From NCBI GenBank assembly GCA_019802505.1, contig JAFMOC010000030.1, positions 310,001-374,000 on the forward strand: a stretch of DNA of 64,000 bases. Direction: 5' to 3'. The position numbers and the translations under genes were made by a program. This document shows, in pieces, positions 1 through 11,824 of the stretch. The DNA is from Corydoras sp. C115. Lineage: Eukaryota > Chordata > Actinopteri > Siluriformes > Callichthyidae. The notes beneath the pieces are model-generated. The model saw only the letters and a list, made by a program, of their open reading frames with translations. It ran no database searches and had not been told where the DNA came from. Numbering within the stretch: the stretch's first letter is position 1; every line of letters starts with the position of its first letter.

Positions 1-644
1 CTGGGGGGTTGAATATCACTGAAATGCAACCTGTCAGAAAATGCTCTGGTTCCCACTATTACACTTTGCTGGATTCAGCTACCTGTCTCGGTTGTTGACA
101 CAATCAAATAGCCAGTATGTCAAGTAAATATAGTAATGTAATATGATTATTTAGAAAAACAACAATGCCCATTTTCAGATCAGAAAGTCAGTCATCTTGT
201 TGTTGTACCCTACTTTAGCAGCAACTCGATGTATTTATGTTAGATATTCATTTTTATTGTTTAATAAAAAGCCATTTGTAATTGTTTTATTTAAAGTTTA
301 TTAGAAGGGTCTAATATATTTAAAAACGTAATTTTGGCCCCAAGCTCACACTTGTCATATTGACAGCATCATTACCATAATGAAGCCCATTCAGCCATTT
401 ATTGAACCACTGGATAAATCTTTATGCAATCAATTCACTTAATTAAACTTTGTCATGATAAGAAAATGCTTTGCACTCAAAGCAAGCTCACGATAAAGTG
501 TGAAAGTTTAATATCAAGGAAGAGTTGTATTACTGCAGAAGATAGTTTGGACACATTTGTTACATCTCTATGAAAAGAAAGATTTTGACCCCGAAATGTT
601 CTCTCTGGTATGGGCACAGGGGACCACTACACATCCATAGCATA
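1..644. other. Unique AT-rich sequence
   Basis: No repeat, open frame of note or RNA signature seen. Confidence 0.6.
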
Positions 645-790
645 GATTCAAGATTCAAGAAATTTTTATTATCATTAATATCACATGTGGTACATGAGAT
701 AAGAACGGAATTATGGGTCACGGACCCTGATTACCCTGTTATTTTAAAGTTATCATTTAAATTAAAATTTTAAAGAAGAAAATGAGATTT
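645..790 (-). mobile_element. Dispersed repeat F fragment (LINE-type 3' end)
   Basis: CAAGATTCAAGAAATTTTTATT, ATCACATGTGGTACATGAG and GGGTCACGGACC are shared, with few changes, with 10322-10460. The T-rich left end suggests a reversed retroelement tail. Confidence 0.45.
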
Positions 791-848
791 TTTTTTTTTT
801 AAATACAAAAATACAGTATGTGTGAAATATACTAATATACAACTATGA

Positions 849-850
<2 letters not shown>

Positions 851-926
<76 letters not shown>
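851..926. repeat. (AT)n microsatellite
   Basis: An uninterrupted AT run of about 76 bp, followed by imperfect AT-rich DNA to about 1010. Confidence 0.98.
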
Positions 927-928
<2 letters not shown>

Positions 929-1566
929 CTACAGGTATAAATATAATATAGAATATTTTAACTATAAATATAATATATAAATATACTGTATGTATATACA
1001 GTATGTAAAATTCCAATATGATTAGAGTGAAGATAATACGATGAGATGAGTATAATTACAGTGGCCTCAAAACAAAAAAAGTGCCTCTGTGTTGCTGACA
1101 CCGACGAAAAATATCCAGTCAGCCTATGAGTAGTGTCTCGCGACTAGAAGACGACTTGCACAGAATCGAATCACCAGGGACCAGGTTTTTAATAATACTC
1201 AATTATTAATTCAATATTGATGCTCCATCGTCTGCATGTCAGCAAAGCAGCCCAGACATCATTAAGCATGAGTGAAACAAACCCCCTAAAAGAAACAAAC
1301 CACCTTAACTCTTTGATAAAATAGTAGAAGTGCATTAATACCAGTCTCCTAATTGTAAAATTCTGAGTGAAAACACATCACAGCTGCTGCTTTGCTGCAT
1401 CAGGCCGAGGACAGCTTGCAGTCATTAAGGCGTTAATGAAGTCAAGACTAAATTTTACAGGAGCATGTCAGTTTCATCATAAATTTCACATGTCCTCCTA
1501 AAGATTTAATTGCAGTTACAAAGCCACTGATGGCTGCTTGCAGTTTCATATTAAGTTCCATCCTTC

Positions 1567-1888
1567 CATTATCTTCCGCTTCATCCAGTGGAGGTTCCCC
1601 CATGGCCATCCAGGGGGAGAATGTTTTGGATGCTGGGCAGATACACCCAGGACAGGTGTATCTGCCACACTTACTCACACTCACACACACTCACACAATT
1701 AATTGGAGCATTTGAAATCAGCCAATTCTGATTGAATCCATATTTTTGGACTATGGGAGGAAACCAGTGAACATGTAGGAAACCTGTGCGCACTCAGAGA
1801 GAACATGGAAACTCCACCAAGATCAGGAGTCAAATCTGGATCTCCAGCACTGAGAGGCAATGGTGCTAACCACTAATGATGCCCGCAT
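1567..1888 (-). mobile_element. V-SINE, diverged
   Basis: Tail TTATCTTCCGCTTCATCC at the left, GGCCATCCAGGGGGAGAATG and TGGGCAGATACACCCAGGAC linker, central domain GGACTATGGGAGGAAACC, and tRNA-like head at the right (GAGAGGCAATGGTGCTAACC). The tRNA B-box region is mutated. No target duplication was identified. Confidence 0.75.
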
Positions 1889-2552
1889 ATTAACTTAATA
1901 ATATAAAAAGATTTTGACCTCCCAATCGGTTTCCTCTGCCAGCGGTTCTTCTTTCCAATAATTCTGCAGTTGCTGTTTAAAGTGGAGATCATTCAGAGCA
2001 TGTAAATTACAACTAATTATACCCCTCGCTTTCTTCCAAGTTCTTTATGGGTCTTGGTAATAACTGATAAGAGCAGTTGTGTAATTAGCATGTGTGAGTC
2101 CACTGATGAAAATCTACAAAACACTGAGTGGAGTTAGAGCAGAAGCAGGAGATGGGATAAGTCCCTGCCGCAGTACAAAGTGCTTCAATCTGTCATGCAA
2201 TGGATGGCACCTGAATCCATCATCTTCTGAATGTGACCTGAGGTCAGGACATGACCGACTGCTTATGATCGATGTGTTTTGACAAAGTGACTAATAACTG
2301 CAGACATGACCATTATGGGCTTCGTTTCTGCTAATGACAAGGCTTAACACAGAGTTTTGTTCCGTGGAAAAATTAATGCAGTCAATATGCATCATGCATC
2401 GAAAATGCTCCCAGTGACATTCCAGGGTCAGGTGTCCTGATTTTTCAACATTAGAAATAATTAGTGTTAAAAATAATATTCACAGGTGAGCCATTTGCAA
2501 TTCTACTCAAGATATCCTGTCATTCACTCTTTTACTCAAAGGAATCAGTACA
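1889..2552. other. Unique sequence, candidate conserved noncoding block at about 2040-2330
   Basis: A moderate-complexity block (GAGTGGAGTTAGAGCAGAAG, GACCTGAGGTCAGGACATGA) free of known repeats. No family recognised. Conservation is only a guess. Confidence 0.25.
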
Positions 2553-2554
2553 TA

Positions 2555-3255
2555 CAGCACCAATCAAATAATTTGGACACACCTCCTTTCTTTCATTCAT
2601 TTTTCATTCATTATCTTCCGCTTTATCCTATATTAGGGTCGCGGTGGGGTTCCCCATGCCCATCCAGGGTAGAACGAATCGGGCGCTGGGCAGATACACC
2701 CAGGACAGGGCGCCAATCTATCACTGGGCACACACTAACTCACACAGACACGCACGCATACACACTCTATATGGGGTAATTTGGAGAACTCAATTGACTT
2801 GATCCATGTTTTTGGACTGTGGGAGGAAACCGGAGAACCCGGAGGAAACCCACGCGGACACGGGGAGAACATGGAAACTCCACCCAGATGGGGATTCGAA
2901 CCGGGAATCCCTAGCGCTGAGAGGCGAACGTGCTAACCACTAAACCACCTCACCTACTCGCCTCTCACCTACTTTCTATTCCACTTATTATGTTTTATAT
3001 CATTTTACAAGATGGAGTTTGTAGTTCTACAATGACAGACTGTTTGTGGACTACAGTACATACTTCTCTAAGGTCTCTGTTCTCTATATGGTCAGGACCA
3101 CAATAGTACCACCACATAGCAGAAAAATCTTTTTTGGTGCATTATTAATACCAGCAGTCTGTTATTGTAAACCTATAGTTTGGTCCATCTATATAAGTGG
3201 TGAGAATATACAATGGCACAAGAAGGAGGTGTGTCCAAGCTTTTGACAAATACTG
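2555..3255. mobile_element. Family A fold-back MITE with TA flanks, interrupted by a V-SINE
   Basis: The left end CAGCACCAATCAAA starts after TA (2553-2554). The right end, reverse complement CAGTATTTGTCAAAAGC, stops at 3255 before TA (3256-3257). The family consensus runs TTTGGACACACCTCC at the left end and resumes at about 2965 (ATTCCACTTATTATG) after a V-SINE. The core contains TAGTTCTACAATGACAGAC, GTGGACTACAGTACATAC and GGTCAGGACCACAATAG, all shared with the other copies. Ends and TA flanks fit a non-autonomous Tc1/mariner element. Confidence 0.75.
2591..2962 (-). mobile_element. V-SINE copy nested in the family A MITE
   Basis: On the minus strand it has a tRNA-like head (right end, GGTTTAGTGGTTAGCACG with B-box GGTTCGAATCC), the central domain TTTCCTCCGGGTTCTCCGG, a GT-rich linker, and a tail ending GGATAAAGCGGAAGATAATG with (ATTC)n at 2591-2610 on the plus strand. 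It is near full length. The translated plus strand gives a spurious PLYPILGSRWGSPCPSR-type peptide repeated across the window. Confidence 0.85.
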
Positions 3256-3277
3256 TACATAGACATGTACATACATT

Positions 3278-3395
3278 TACCCGCCACCTAATTAGGCATA
3301 AGTCCCTGTTTCTGCACACTATCCATATTATTAGTCCCACCTATTATATTGCTGCACTTAGTAGCTGTAGCTTTACAATTACAGCCTTTTCATAA
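3278..3395 (+). repeat. Family C left-arm fragment
   Basis: TTTACCCGCCACCTAATTAG resembles the CACCGGCCACTTTATTAG end of family C. It continues with the TTTCTGCACACTATCCAT and TAGCTTTACAATTACAGCC portions and then degrades. It lies just right of the family A element ending at 3255. Confidence 0.45.
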
Positions 3396-3909
3396 TGGGA
3401 CTTGCCTGGACATGCATGCCTACGATGCAGGAGATGCTCTAAAAGCCTGCCTGCCTGTGACCTTACTCCTCAAAGTATCTATACGCAATGTAAATTTTCA
3501 GCAGACCACTAACACACAGCCATAAAGCATGTCTCATCTAATTAACAGCACTGCACTCAAGGTTGGGATCAGCACATTGGAAGCGTGGGCTTAGCGCCTC
3601 CTGCGTGGCAGTGAACGCGAGTATGTTCATTGTGAATCAGCGGCTGCAATTACAGAAGAGACTCTTGATGCCGCGAGGGTGCTGGAACTCGTCTTGGGAG
3701 GAGTACGAAGAATTAATTTGCCTGACTCTTCAAGGCAGAATCATAGCATTTAATTCCTTTTCTCATCTCATTAACTCTCAGGCGGAGTTGAACCCAGGAC
3801 ATCAGGGGGTATTAAAAAAAAAAGAAAGAGTCAGAGAAAGAGATATTTTTCTGAATAGTCTGAAAAGCATGTTTCAATTTTTTCTGGTACCGCGTTTTCA
3901 ATATATGTA
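3396..3909. other. Unique block, candidate conserved noncoding element at about 3540-3790
   Basis: G+C is higher than the surroundings, with CGGCTGCAATTACAGAAGAG and GAAGAATTAATTTGCCTGAC. A plus-strand frame stays open over 3563-3967 but runs on into a family A repeat, so it is not coding. Confidence 0.3.
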
Positions 3910-4360
3910 CAGTACCAGTCAAAAGTTTGGACATACCTCCTCTGTGCTCCTTTTATTATCCATGTGATCAGTTCCACTTACGGTAAAGATGGACTTTTTT
4001 TCTGTAATTACAGACTGTAGTCCATCTGTTTGTGTTCTAAAGTACATACTGTGTACTATGTGTTCTAATGGTCAGGACCCCAATAGTGCCACCACACAGC
4101 AGATATTAGTTGGTTGGGGCATAGTCCTACCCAGCAGTGTCACTAAGGTGTTTCACTGAAACAACAGGAGCACTGCTGCACCAAAACCCCCTTACCGTAT
4201 CTTTGTCACTGCAGAACTGACAATAAACAATCCACCACCCAAATGATACCTGTTCTGTGATGGTCCTGACCAATGGAGATCAGAGAACCAAAGGGGGGCT
4301 AACAACAACAAGAGTTCAGATGGGCTACACTCTGTAATGTAAAACTAAAAAGTACATCTC
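3910..4360. mobile_element. Family A MITE, right end lost
   Basis: It begins CAGTACCAGTCAAAAGTTTG after TA at 3908-3909, runs through the shared core (GGTCAGGACCCCAATAGTGC, CTGATGGTCCTGACC-type return arm near 4258-4275) and fades at about 4360 before the expected right terminus. No coding capacity. Confidence 0.7.
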
Positions 4361-5149
4361 TTTGAGAGGAAAACTATACAGGTATGTGAGAACATGCAAA
4401 TTACACTAAAAACGACAGTTGCCTCTACCATGACATTAATCTCTGATTATTTTTGGTGTGATGTGACATACACACTGTTCGTTTTTTTTCCTCATATTTT
4501 CTGTCGATAATCTTTGGAAGCCCATTTTAAACTCAGCCTTTAAAATGAAGCCGCTTAGGTTGTAATTCAAAAGGATACCCAAACCCAGATTTGGCTGGAT
4601 TAAGGAGAGCTTAGATAGAAGCGTGAGGGTGTAAATACATGTTGCTATCCCAAAAATGTGCTGAATGAGATTACTTAATACAAAGCTGGATGCTTTGGGC
4701 TTCAGAGGTCAACATTCAGCTAAACAGAACAGTGGATTTCTAACGATATCACTTCATATGCCAGACAAAGCAAAGAATAAAGGATTCAACTGAGATGGAT
4801 AGTGATTTCATTCTGCAGTGTAACATCTTACTGAAAAAATAATTAATTAATATATATATATACATATATATGTGTAAATATATTTATTTAATTATTTTTT
4901 CACAGTGAATTTCTTATTTATTCTGTTAATAATCACAGTGGGTTCTAGGATTTGCTCATTGATTGAATGATTGAAGTACAGTAAAACACCACGGAGAGTC
5001 TATTGCAAGGTAGAAACCAAGAGAAACACATTTACACCCAAAACTATTTCACCTATTAGAATATATTTAGACCGTCAGGAGAAAAAAAACTCACAAAAGT
5101 GCAGATAACATGCAAACAACAGCTAGAAATGATGTTAGAAATGTATGTA
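4361..5149. other. Unique AT-rich sequence
   Basis: A short interrupted AT run at 4850-4890; nothing else recognised. Confidence 0.6.
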
Positions 5150-5420
5150 TTTGTATAATATTGGTATTAAAATGGTATTTATAATGCATTACAAAATGCA
5201 TTTATTAAGTCTGCATAACACTTAACACTTCTCATGGGCCTCTGTTAATGTACATACATGTACATTATAATCATAATCACACTAAAAGTGTTAATACAAA
5301 TTAATTGTAATTTATTTAAAGTTTATAAGAAGCATTTATGGTCTGTTATAAATCTATAAACGACAACAACTTACTCCAACACTTAATTGCATCTTATACG
5401 TATTCATTAGCAGTTCTGAG
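5150..5420. repeat. AT-rich dispersed repeat G
   Basis: TTATAATGCATTACAAAATG and CTGTTAATGTACATACATG are shared with 31150-31450. Related TATAATGCATTATGAATAC and TTCATAGAAAGTG motifs occur at 40718-40765 and 6065-6100. It may be an old MITE, but its ends are unclear. Confidence 0.4.
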
Positions 5421-5470
5421 CACTTTTTCTGCATTAATAGATCATTTAAAATGGGACATTCTTTAAACAT

Positions 5471-5790
5471 GGGCGGTAAGGTGGCCTGGTGATTAGTACG
5501 TCCAGTTCACAACACCTGAGATCCAGGTTCGAATTCCGATCCCGGTACAATTTTCATGTTCTCGCTGTGGATTTTCTCCAGGTTCTCTGGTTTTTTCCCA
5601 CAGTCCAAAATCATGGATTCATGATGAATTGGCTGCTCTAAATTGCTCCTTTCAAAAGTATCCTTATACAGCGTGCATGCAAACAGTAGTTCGGTGCACT
5701 GTCCTGGTTGTATCTGCCCAGCGTCTGAATATTCTCACTTAGATGGATATTCCCCCTGAGACTTTTAAGTGAAAGATAATGAGATGAGAT
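5471..5790 (+). mobile_element. V-SINE, diverged
   Basis: Plus-strand head GGCGGTAAGGTGGCCTGGTG with B-box AGGTTCGAATTCC, central domain TTCTCCAGGTTCTCTGG, CCACAGTCCAAAATCATGG, and tail AGTGAAAGATAATGAGATGAG. An older copy than those with exact target duplications. Confidence 0.75.
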
Positions 5791-5874
5791 TAGAGTCTTA
5801 GAACACAAACATTATACCTCATGATTTTGGTCTTTGAATTTAGAAAATAAACAGTTAAAATATGCATTAAAATG

Positions 5875-5930
5875 CATTACATTTAGTCATTTAGCAGACA
5901 CTTTTATCCAAAGTGTCTATTATGTCAAAG
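5875..5930 (-). mobile_element. SINE E tail fragment
   Basis: TTAGTCATTTAGCAGACACT followed by TTTATCCAAAGTGTC. Only the tail remains. Confidence 0.5.
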
Positions 5931-7440
5931 CATTATGTCAATTATTATTATATTAATATGTTGTAGGGCAAATTAATATTGTAACACTTCATGAGTGTGA
6001 TAAACATCTTTGCATGATAAGCACAGGCTTATGACAAGTGTTATTAAGCAATATAAATACTTGCAGTATGAATACTAGATTCATAGAAAGTGCTACCAGA
6101 ACTTCTTCTTGTGAGGTTAACCAGTGTGACACTGTGTTCCTCTGATTCAAATACACTTTCACTTCATTTATTTTCTTGTGGCCTAATTACTATTATCACC
6201 AATCAGCACTTTAATATATAATATAGCTACTTAAATAACTATTTATGTAATGGCCATATCCATTTCCAAAGCCAACAACAATTGCACATGAAGGCACATG
6301 AATTAGTTGTACTAATTGCCCCCATGCTGGTCTTTTGAAAAGCCGTTCATAGTATTCTGTAGTGTCGCGCTTGAAATTTGAGCTCATTATATCAAATAAG
6401 CATTTGTTACGTCAAACACAGATGTTAAACTTGATTTGATTTACAAGCAGCATTTCAGTTTATTACAAATGTGTTAATTGCATTTCATTTAAGTACTCTG
6501 TTCAGATCACTGGAGTCCAGATTCATTGAAAGAACTTGGTCTGTAAGGTTAATTCAACCCTAGCTACATCCAAAAAAGAGAAAAATTAGAATAGGAAGGA
6601 CACTTCTCCAAATTGTGGATGAAATGCCTGAAATGTTGCTTGCATTAATTGGATCAAACTGAATTGGATTTAAACAAGCTAATTAAACACAGATCAATTA
6701 AAAAATAGGTAGTCAGACTGACATAGAAGATGTAGGTAATAGGTAGTCAGACTGACTGGAGCACCCCCTTAATCACTGAATTTGTTTTTTGAATTAGAGT
6801 CATTGCCACACGTGTCTGAAACTAAGATAAAAGACATGCACCCTGCACAAAAACATGCTTCCATCATAAGCACTTAGAAATGTTATGCTAAGGTTTGGGC
6901 TTTTAGATTGGCCTTCGATGCTGTGTTTTTTTGTTCATAAAGGTGTGACCGAAGTCTTCATGCTTTCTTATTTCTGTTTCACTGTAAGAATATAACCCGT
7001 ATTACAATGCTTTGATGATGGATATGTGATATGATACTGAGGACAGTGTGATTCACATATCACATGGAGCATTTCAGCAGATCGGAATATGACTGTAAAA
7101 CGACTCATTTCACAGTAATACTGATGTTACAGTTAGATCCAAAAACCCATCACATGCCACTAGCTATGTAAATTGACGTAAGATGTGTTAATGTAGCAAA
7201 TGCTCTCCTCTGGGAATTTTATCCAAAATAGGCTTTCTGGTTGTCTATTAAGTTGAGAGAGACAGCACATCTGTTCAAACCCTATGTACAGTATCAGGTG
7301 CCTGTAAGCTTGCACACAGTTTTTACAAAAGCTGAATTACATTACATTGGTAGAACCCTTAAGATCTTATCACACATTTACTCATTGAATGGTAATATAT
7401 GACGCCATGTCATATATGTAAGTCCTACACACACAGACAA
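5931..7440. other. Unique AT-rich sequence
   Basis: Repeat G-like scraps at 5940-6105 and a local duplication of AGGTAGTCAGACTGAC (6706 and 6738). No gene seen. Confidence 0.5.
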
Positions 7441-7540
7441 CAGCTTAGTGGTTAGCAGGTTCACCTCTCAGCGCTGATTTGAAAAGACATGGAGAGACAT
7501 GTTCTCTCCACGTCGACGTCGATTTCCTCCAACAGTACAG
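7441..7540 (+). mobile_element. V-SINE, 5' fragment and broken centre
   Basis: AGCTTAGTGGTTAGCAGGTT and CACCTCTCAGCGCTGATT match the tRNA-like head. Then shortened pieces of the central domain (GATTTCCTCCAACAGTAC) lead straight into a poly-A run. Confidence 0.55.
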
Positions 7541-7541
7541 T

Positions 7542-7561
7542 AAAAAAAAAAAAATAAAAAA

Positions 7562-7617
<56 letters not shown>

Positions 7618-7677
7618 TTTATATATATATATATATATTTTTTTTATTTATGTTTACTATATATATATTTGCTATAT

Positions 7678-7749
<72 letters not shown>
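7542..7749. repeat. Poly-A and compound (AT)n microsatellite
   Basis: A poly-A run (7542-7579) passes into (AT)n, then alternates with T runs at about 7614-7620 and 7639-7646 and short unique spacers, then (AT)n to 7749. The YIYIYI peptides translated from it are not genes. Confidence 0.98.
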
Positions 7750-7751
<2 letters not shown>

Positions 7752-8491
7752 TCCAGAGTAAAATTTAATTATAAGCAGAGACACAATGTTCCTTGCTCCT
7801 AAACCTGACTAAGACATGCCTCTGATGTCAAAACTCTCCAACAAGATCCATGAAGGTCGTGGCCACCATCGACAGGCACAACAGGAGGTAACGTTTTCCT
7901 AAAAGCTTCTAAGAATGGGATCACCCTTTGATCCACACAGCTTGTTTAAAGTCCGTCAGACTCAATGGTTCAGACTATGTGTTTCAAACAGAGTTTCTCT
8001 GTGTTTTTCACTTCACTTAAGTCATGTACTATTCTCAGCCTTGGCAGCAGAGGCACCAAGTGTCACATTTAGCTTCCTAATGCACATGTCGCCACAAATG
8101 ATTACCAAATAAAGCTAATGAAGGATTTGAATGATGGCGGCGCTGGTGCGGCTGCCAATAGCTTATTGTACAGTTGTATTTGCAGAAGGTCACCGGATGA
8201 AAAATTCTTCACATACATTAACATCAGCACCTTATTGTTCAATGTCAACAGGCTGGTGCGCACAGAAAATGTGCTGAAGTTAGAAAAAAAAGAATAAAAC
8301 AGATGGAGTGTTATTTTACAGATGAGGTATGTGAAGACCATGTGGAGAGAAATACCTTCAAATGTAGGGCTGTATAAAAAGGCATGAAGTACATCAGCAT
8401 CTGACACAAGGGTGCTATTCCACCTGGAATGTGAAAAGGACATCTGCCAAGAAGGTCACTGGATTTTCTGCGACACAATGAATTTAATTTC
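7750..8491. other. Unique sequence
   Basis: Open frames on both strands here match no family I know and lack codon or splice support. Confidence 0.5.
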
Positions 8492-8503
8492 TCTGTAAAA
8501 TGT

Positions 8504-8853
8504 CCTTTCATTTATTATCTTCTGCTTTATCCTATATTAGGGTTGCAGTGGGTTCCCCATGCCCATCCAGGAGAACTTTTCGGGCGCTGGGCAGATACAC
8601 CCAGGACAGGGCGCCAATCCATCCCTGGGCACACACTCACTCACACAGACACGTATGCGTATACACTCTATATGGGGCAATTTGGAGAACTCAATTGACT
8701 TCTTCCATGTTTTTGGACTGTGGGAAGGAAACCGGAGAACCCGGAGGAAACCCACGCAGACACGGGGAGAACACGGAAACTCCACCCAGATGGGGATTCG
8801 AACCGGGAACCCCTAGTGCTGAGAGGCGAACGTGCTAACCACCGTGCCGCCCT
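8504..8853 (-). mobile_element. V-SINE, full length with 12-bp target duplication
   Basis: TCTGTAAAATGT flanks it exactly at 8492-8503 and 8854-8865. The minus strand has an intact B-box (complement of GGATTCGAACC at 8794-8804), the central domain GTTTCCTCCGGGTTCTCCGG and tail GGATAAAGCAGAAGATAAT. The duplication shows insertion by target-primed reverse transcription. Confidence 0.9.
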
Positions 8854-8865
8854 TCTGTAAAATGT

Positions 8866-9762
8866 GAACAGCCAAATTAACTGAAACCAAGAAAATACAA
8901 ATATTTCCTTCCACTAATTTTGCAAGCTGTTGCTGTGTATGTGAGTGCGTCGTTGCCACCTCATCAACAAAACATTACAAGCTCAGAAATGCATCTAATT
9001 CTTGAAACAATCAAACTAGCCCACCAGCACTAATTCTACAAAGGTCCAGGTTACTGCGATCAGCCTCCCCACAATGGAAGTCGTGAACATTGTGTATCTG
9101 CTTGATCTGCTTAATATGCATCAAACTGCTGCCAGATGATTGGCCTCTGGGATAATTGCATTTAATGAGGAGGTGTTCAGGTGTTTCTGAAGCATTAGGT
9201 GAGTGTATAGTTTAGAACATGTCCAAGTATGAGAATATACCTTTGTGTAGAACAAATTGTCTGACTTATCGGTTCTCTTTTAAGCTGCTCTTTAAGTGAG
9301 TTTGGTTCTTTCAGTTCATGGTTCAGTATCATTCATTTATTCTTCAGCTTTAAATGATTTATTGATTTGGCTCAATGATTGATTGATTTGATTTTAGTAC
9401 CTCTGCACCTTCCAGCTCAGTGAACTGACTCCTTATTTCACTTCCATTTTGGGTTGTGTTGATCTGACGGCATTGACTTATTTCCCTGCATGTTCTTTTT
9501 GTTTTTCTGATGGTTATTTTTTGTGCTTTACTTTTTTGGCTCTTTATTTTTTGTTTGCATATTGTTAATAACCCATTTGTGTTTTCTTAACTCCTGCACT
9601 GTCCCTGTGTTCATCTCCCATATCTTCACCTGACAGCAGAATAAATTCTGAGTTAATTACAGGTATCACTCCATAACTTTTCAAAATCCCTGCAATTAAC
9701 TATAATGCAGGATCTTATAACATGTCAGTGTTTCAGTTGCTGTGTGGTTTTAATTTAATGGC
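8866..9762. other. Unique sequence
   Basis: No repeat or coding signal recognised; T-rich between 9290 and 9560. Confidence 0.55.
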
Positions 9763-9772
9763 ATTAATTTTA

Positions 9773-10155
9773 TTCATTTCATTCATTCATTCATTATCTT
9801 CCACTTCATCCTATATTAAGGTCGAGGTGGGGTTTCCCATGCCCATCCACAGGAGAATGTTTCGGGCGCTGGGCAGATACACCCAGGACAGGGCGCCAAT
9901 CGCTGGGCACACACTCACTCACACAAACACGCATGCAAACACACTCTATATGGGGCAATTTGGAGAACTCAATTGACTTGATCCATGTTTTTGGACTGTG
10001 GGAGTTCTGTGTGGGTTCTCCGGATTCGGAGAACCCGGAGGAAACCCACGCGGACACGGGGAGAACATGGAAACTCCACCCAGATGGGGATTCGAACCGG
10101 GAGCCCCTAGTGCTGAGAGGCGAACGTGCTGACCACTAAGCCACCATGCCACCTT
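9773..10155 (-). mobile_element. V-SINE with 10-bp target duplication and an internal hairpin insertion
   Basis: ATTAATTTTA flanks it at 9763-9772 and 10156-10165. Tail (ATTC)n is at the left and the tRNA-like head at the right. Compared with sister copies it has extra bases at about 10004-10030 that form a perfect 10-bp stem (10013-10022 with 10027-10036) around a GATT loop. Confidence 0.9.
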
Positions 10156-10321
10156 ATTAATTTTAATTATAATTAATTCATTTTAATTTCATTTTAATTA
10201 AAATAAAATACATTTCTCTGTGTAGGCAGAGTTGGAAAAAAAAAGAATACTTTATCACATTATGTTCACAGAAACAATAATATAATATATACCTTTTAAA
10301 ATGAAAACCTTTATAGATAAA

Positions 10322-10500
10322 AATCCAGAATCAAGAATCAAGTTTTATTATTATCTATATCGCATGTGGTACATGAGACAGAAACAAAATTATGGCTCAC
10401 GGACTCCGTTTACCCTGTTCTATTAATGTTAGAACTTAAATTTTAAAAGAAAATAAGATATAAATTAAGATATAAATACGATATTGATATGTAAATGTGG
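10322..10500 (-). mobile_element. Dispersed repeat F fragment (LINE-type 3' end)
   Basis: AGAATCAAGAATCAAGTTTT, GTGGTACATGAGACAGAAAC and GGCTCACGGACTCCG match 645-790. An AT-rich continuation follows on the right in both. Confidence 0.45.
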
Positions 10501-11250
10501 ATAGGAAATATGTTAATAAGGTATAAACTAATGCCCATGGCTTTGGGACATGGAAGACTAACCAGGGCACACCGCTGTTTGTACTTTAACTTATTGGTTC
10601 TAACATTTGGGTGTGGGGAGGCCTGAGTCAAAATAAGATAAAAAATAACACTGGTTTTGTCTAAGGAACATTGTATTCCTACAAGCAACACACCATCTGT
10701 CTCTCCCTCAGGACAGAGATGAAGTCAGGTGAAGGAATAAGAGGCGTAAGTTCGGGTGGCAAGCAAAGCAAAATTTGCTAAAAGGTCATTGATTTTGAAA
10801 TTATACTCCAGCAGATTTGTGTGCATGCACTTTTCAAACTGGGCTTTATCAGAACGAGCAGACAATGCCCACGAGGATGGCTGTGCTCGTATCAGGCTTA
10901 TTTAGTTTGTATGTTATTTTATTTACTGCCTAAAGCACTGCTTTGTAGTATCATGAATTATTCAGCGCCTGCCCTCACGAAATTGATGATCCTTAACTTT
11001 GTCGTCTTTCATCCATATGCATATATATTCATTTATATGACCGTGCGTTGCTTTACCCAGAAGAATAAAGTATCCAAAGAGGTGGGCAGCATGTCAGCGG
11101 GAATGTTTAGTGCTGTATTACCTGATGCCAGCCTTCCCGCTTCCTGCAGGAATTTCCAAATTAAATTCAGCCATGCTCGGTGGACTTGAGTTATTTAGTC
11201 GGTGGTAAATGCTCTCGGTACTGAGAGGCAAAATGCCTGATAATGTTGCA
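10501..11250. other. Unique sequence, candidate conserved noncoding block at about 10800-11215
   Basis: A repeat-free block with low stop density in one plus frame (10821-11189) and motifs such as CATGAATTATTCAGCGCCTG. The putative peptide matches no family I know. Confidence 0.3.
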
Positions 11251-11296
11251 ACACACACACATGCATGCACGTACACACACACACACACACACACAA
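11251..11296. repeat. (CA)n microsatellite
   Basis: An interrupted CA run with ATGCATGCAC in the middle. Confidence 0.95.
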
Positions 11297-11726
11297 ACAT
11301 GCTGACCAGCAGGAATGAGCTGCTAATAGATTCATGGCCCGTCATGCGGCCACTATTGAAAACAACCATATATTGGATATGGATATATCTCAAATATCAA
11401 ATTATAAATATGACAAGGCAGAGGTGCTTTTTACATTTTTGTCCTTTTGCCGTCCCTAAACTAAATGCTTTCTCACGTTTTACCATGTATCTGACCATTC
11501 CAATGCCCTTCAAGATTCCACCACCTGGTTCACTGCCTTTTACTATCTATGAGGTGTGATAGACAGATAGGTAGACAGACAGACAGACTATATATAGATA
11601 GCAATGCAAATACAGTAAAAGTAAAAAATGAGAAATAACAAGAGCTGATAAATACTTTTAATTAAAAAAGCAGTGTACAGTTGTATAGTTTTTATGTATA
11701 GTTTATGCAAAGCGCTGTAATTATGC

Positions 11727-11819
<93 letters not shown>
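11727..11819. repeat. (AT)n microsatellite
   Basis: An AT run of about 93 bp with one TATTTATA interruption near 11752. Confidence 0.98.

Positions 11820-11824
<5 letters not shown>

Noticed and set aside
2486..2779. Recurring peptide of the type PLYPILGSRWGSPCPSRGER, also at 8.5, 9.8, 14.0, 15.8, 35.4, 44.5 and 45.7 kb
   Set aside because: The peptide follows V-SINE copies in either orientation. It is SINE sequence read as protein, so it is not a gene family.
3563..3967. 134-codon plus frame
   Set aside because: Its last third runs into a family A transposon end and low-complexity lysine codons; no domain recognised.
7542..7802. Open frame rich in YIYIYI, and similar frames at 27563-28037, 45997-46219 and 50725-51010
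   Set aside because: These are translations of (AT)n microsatellites with flanking sequence, not genes.
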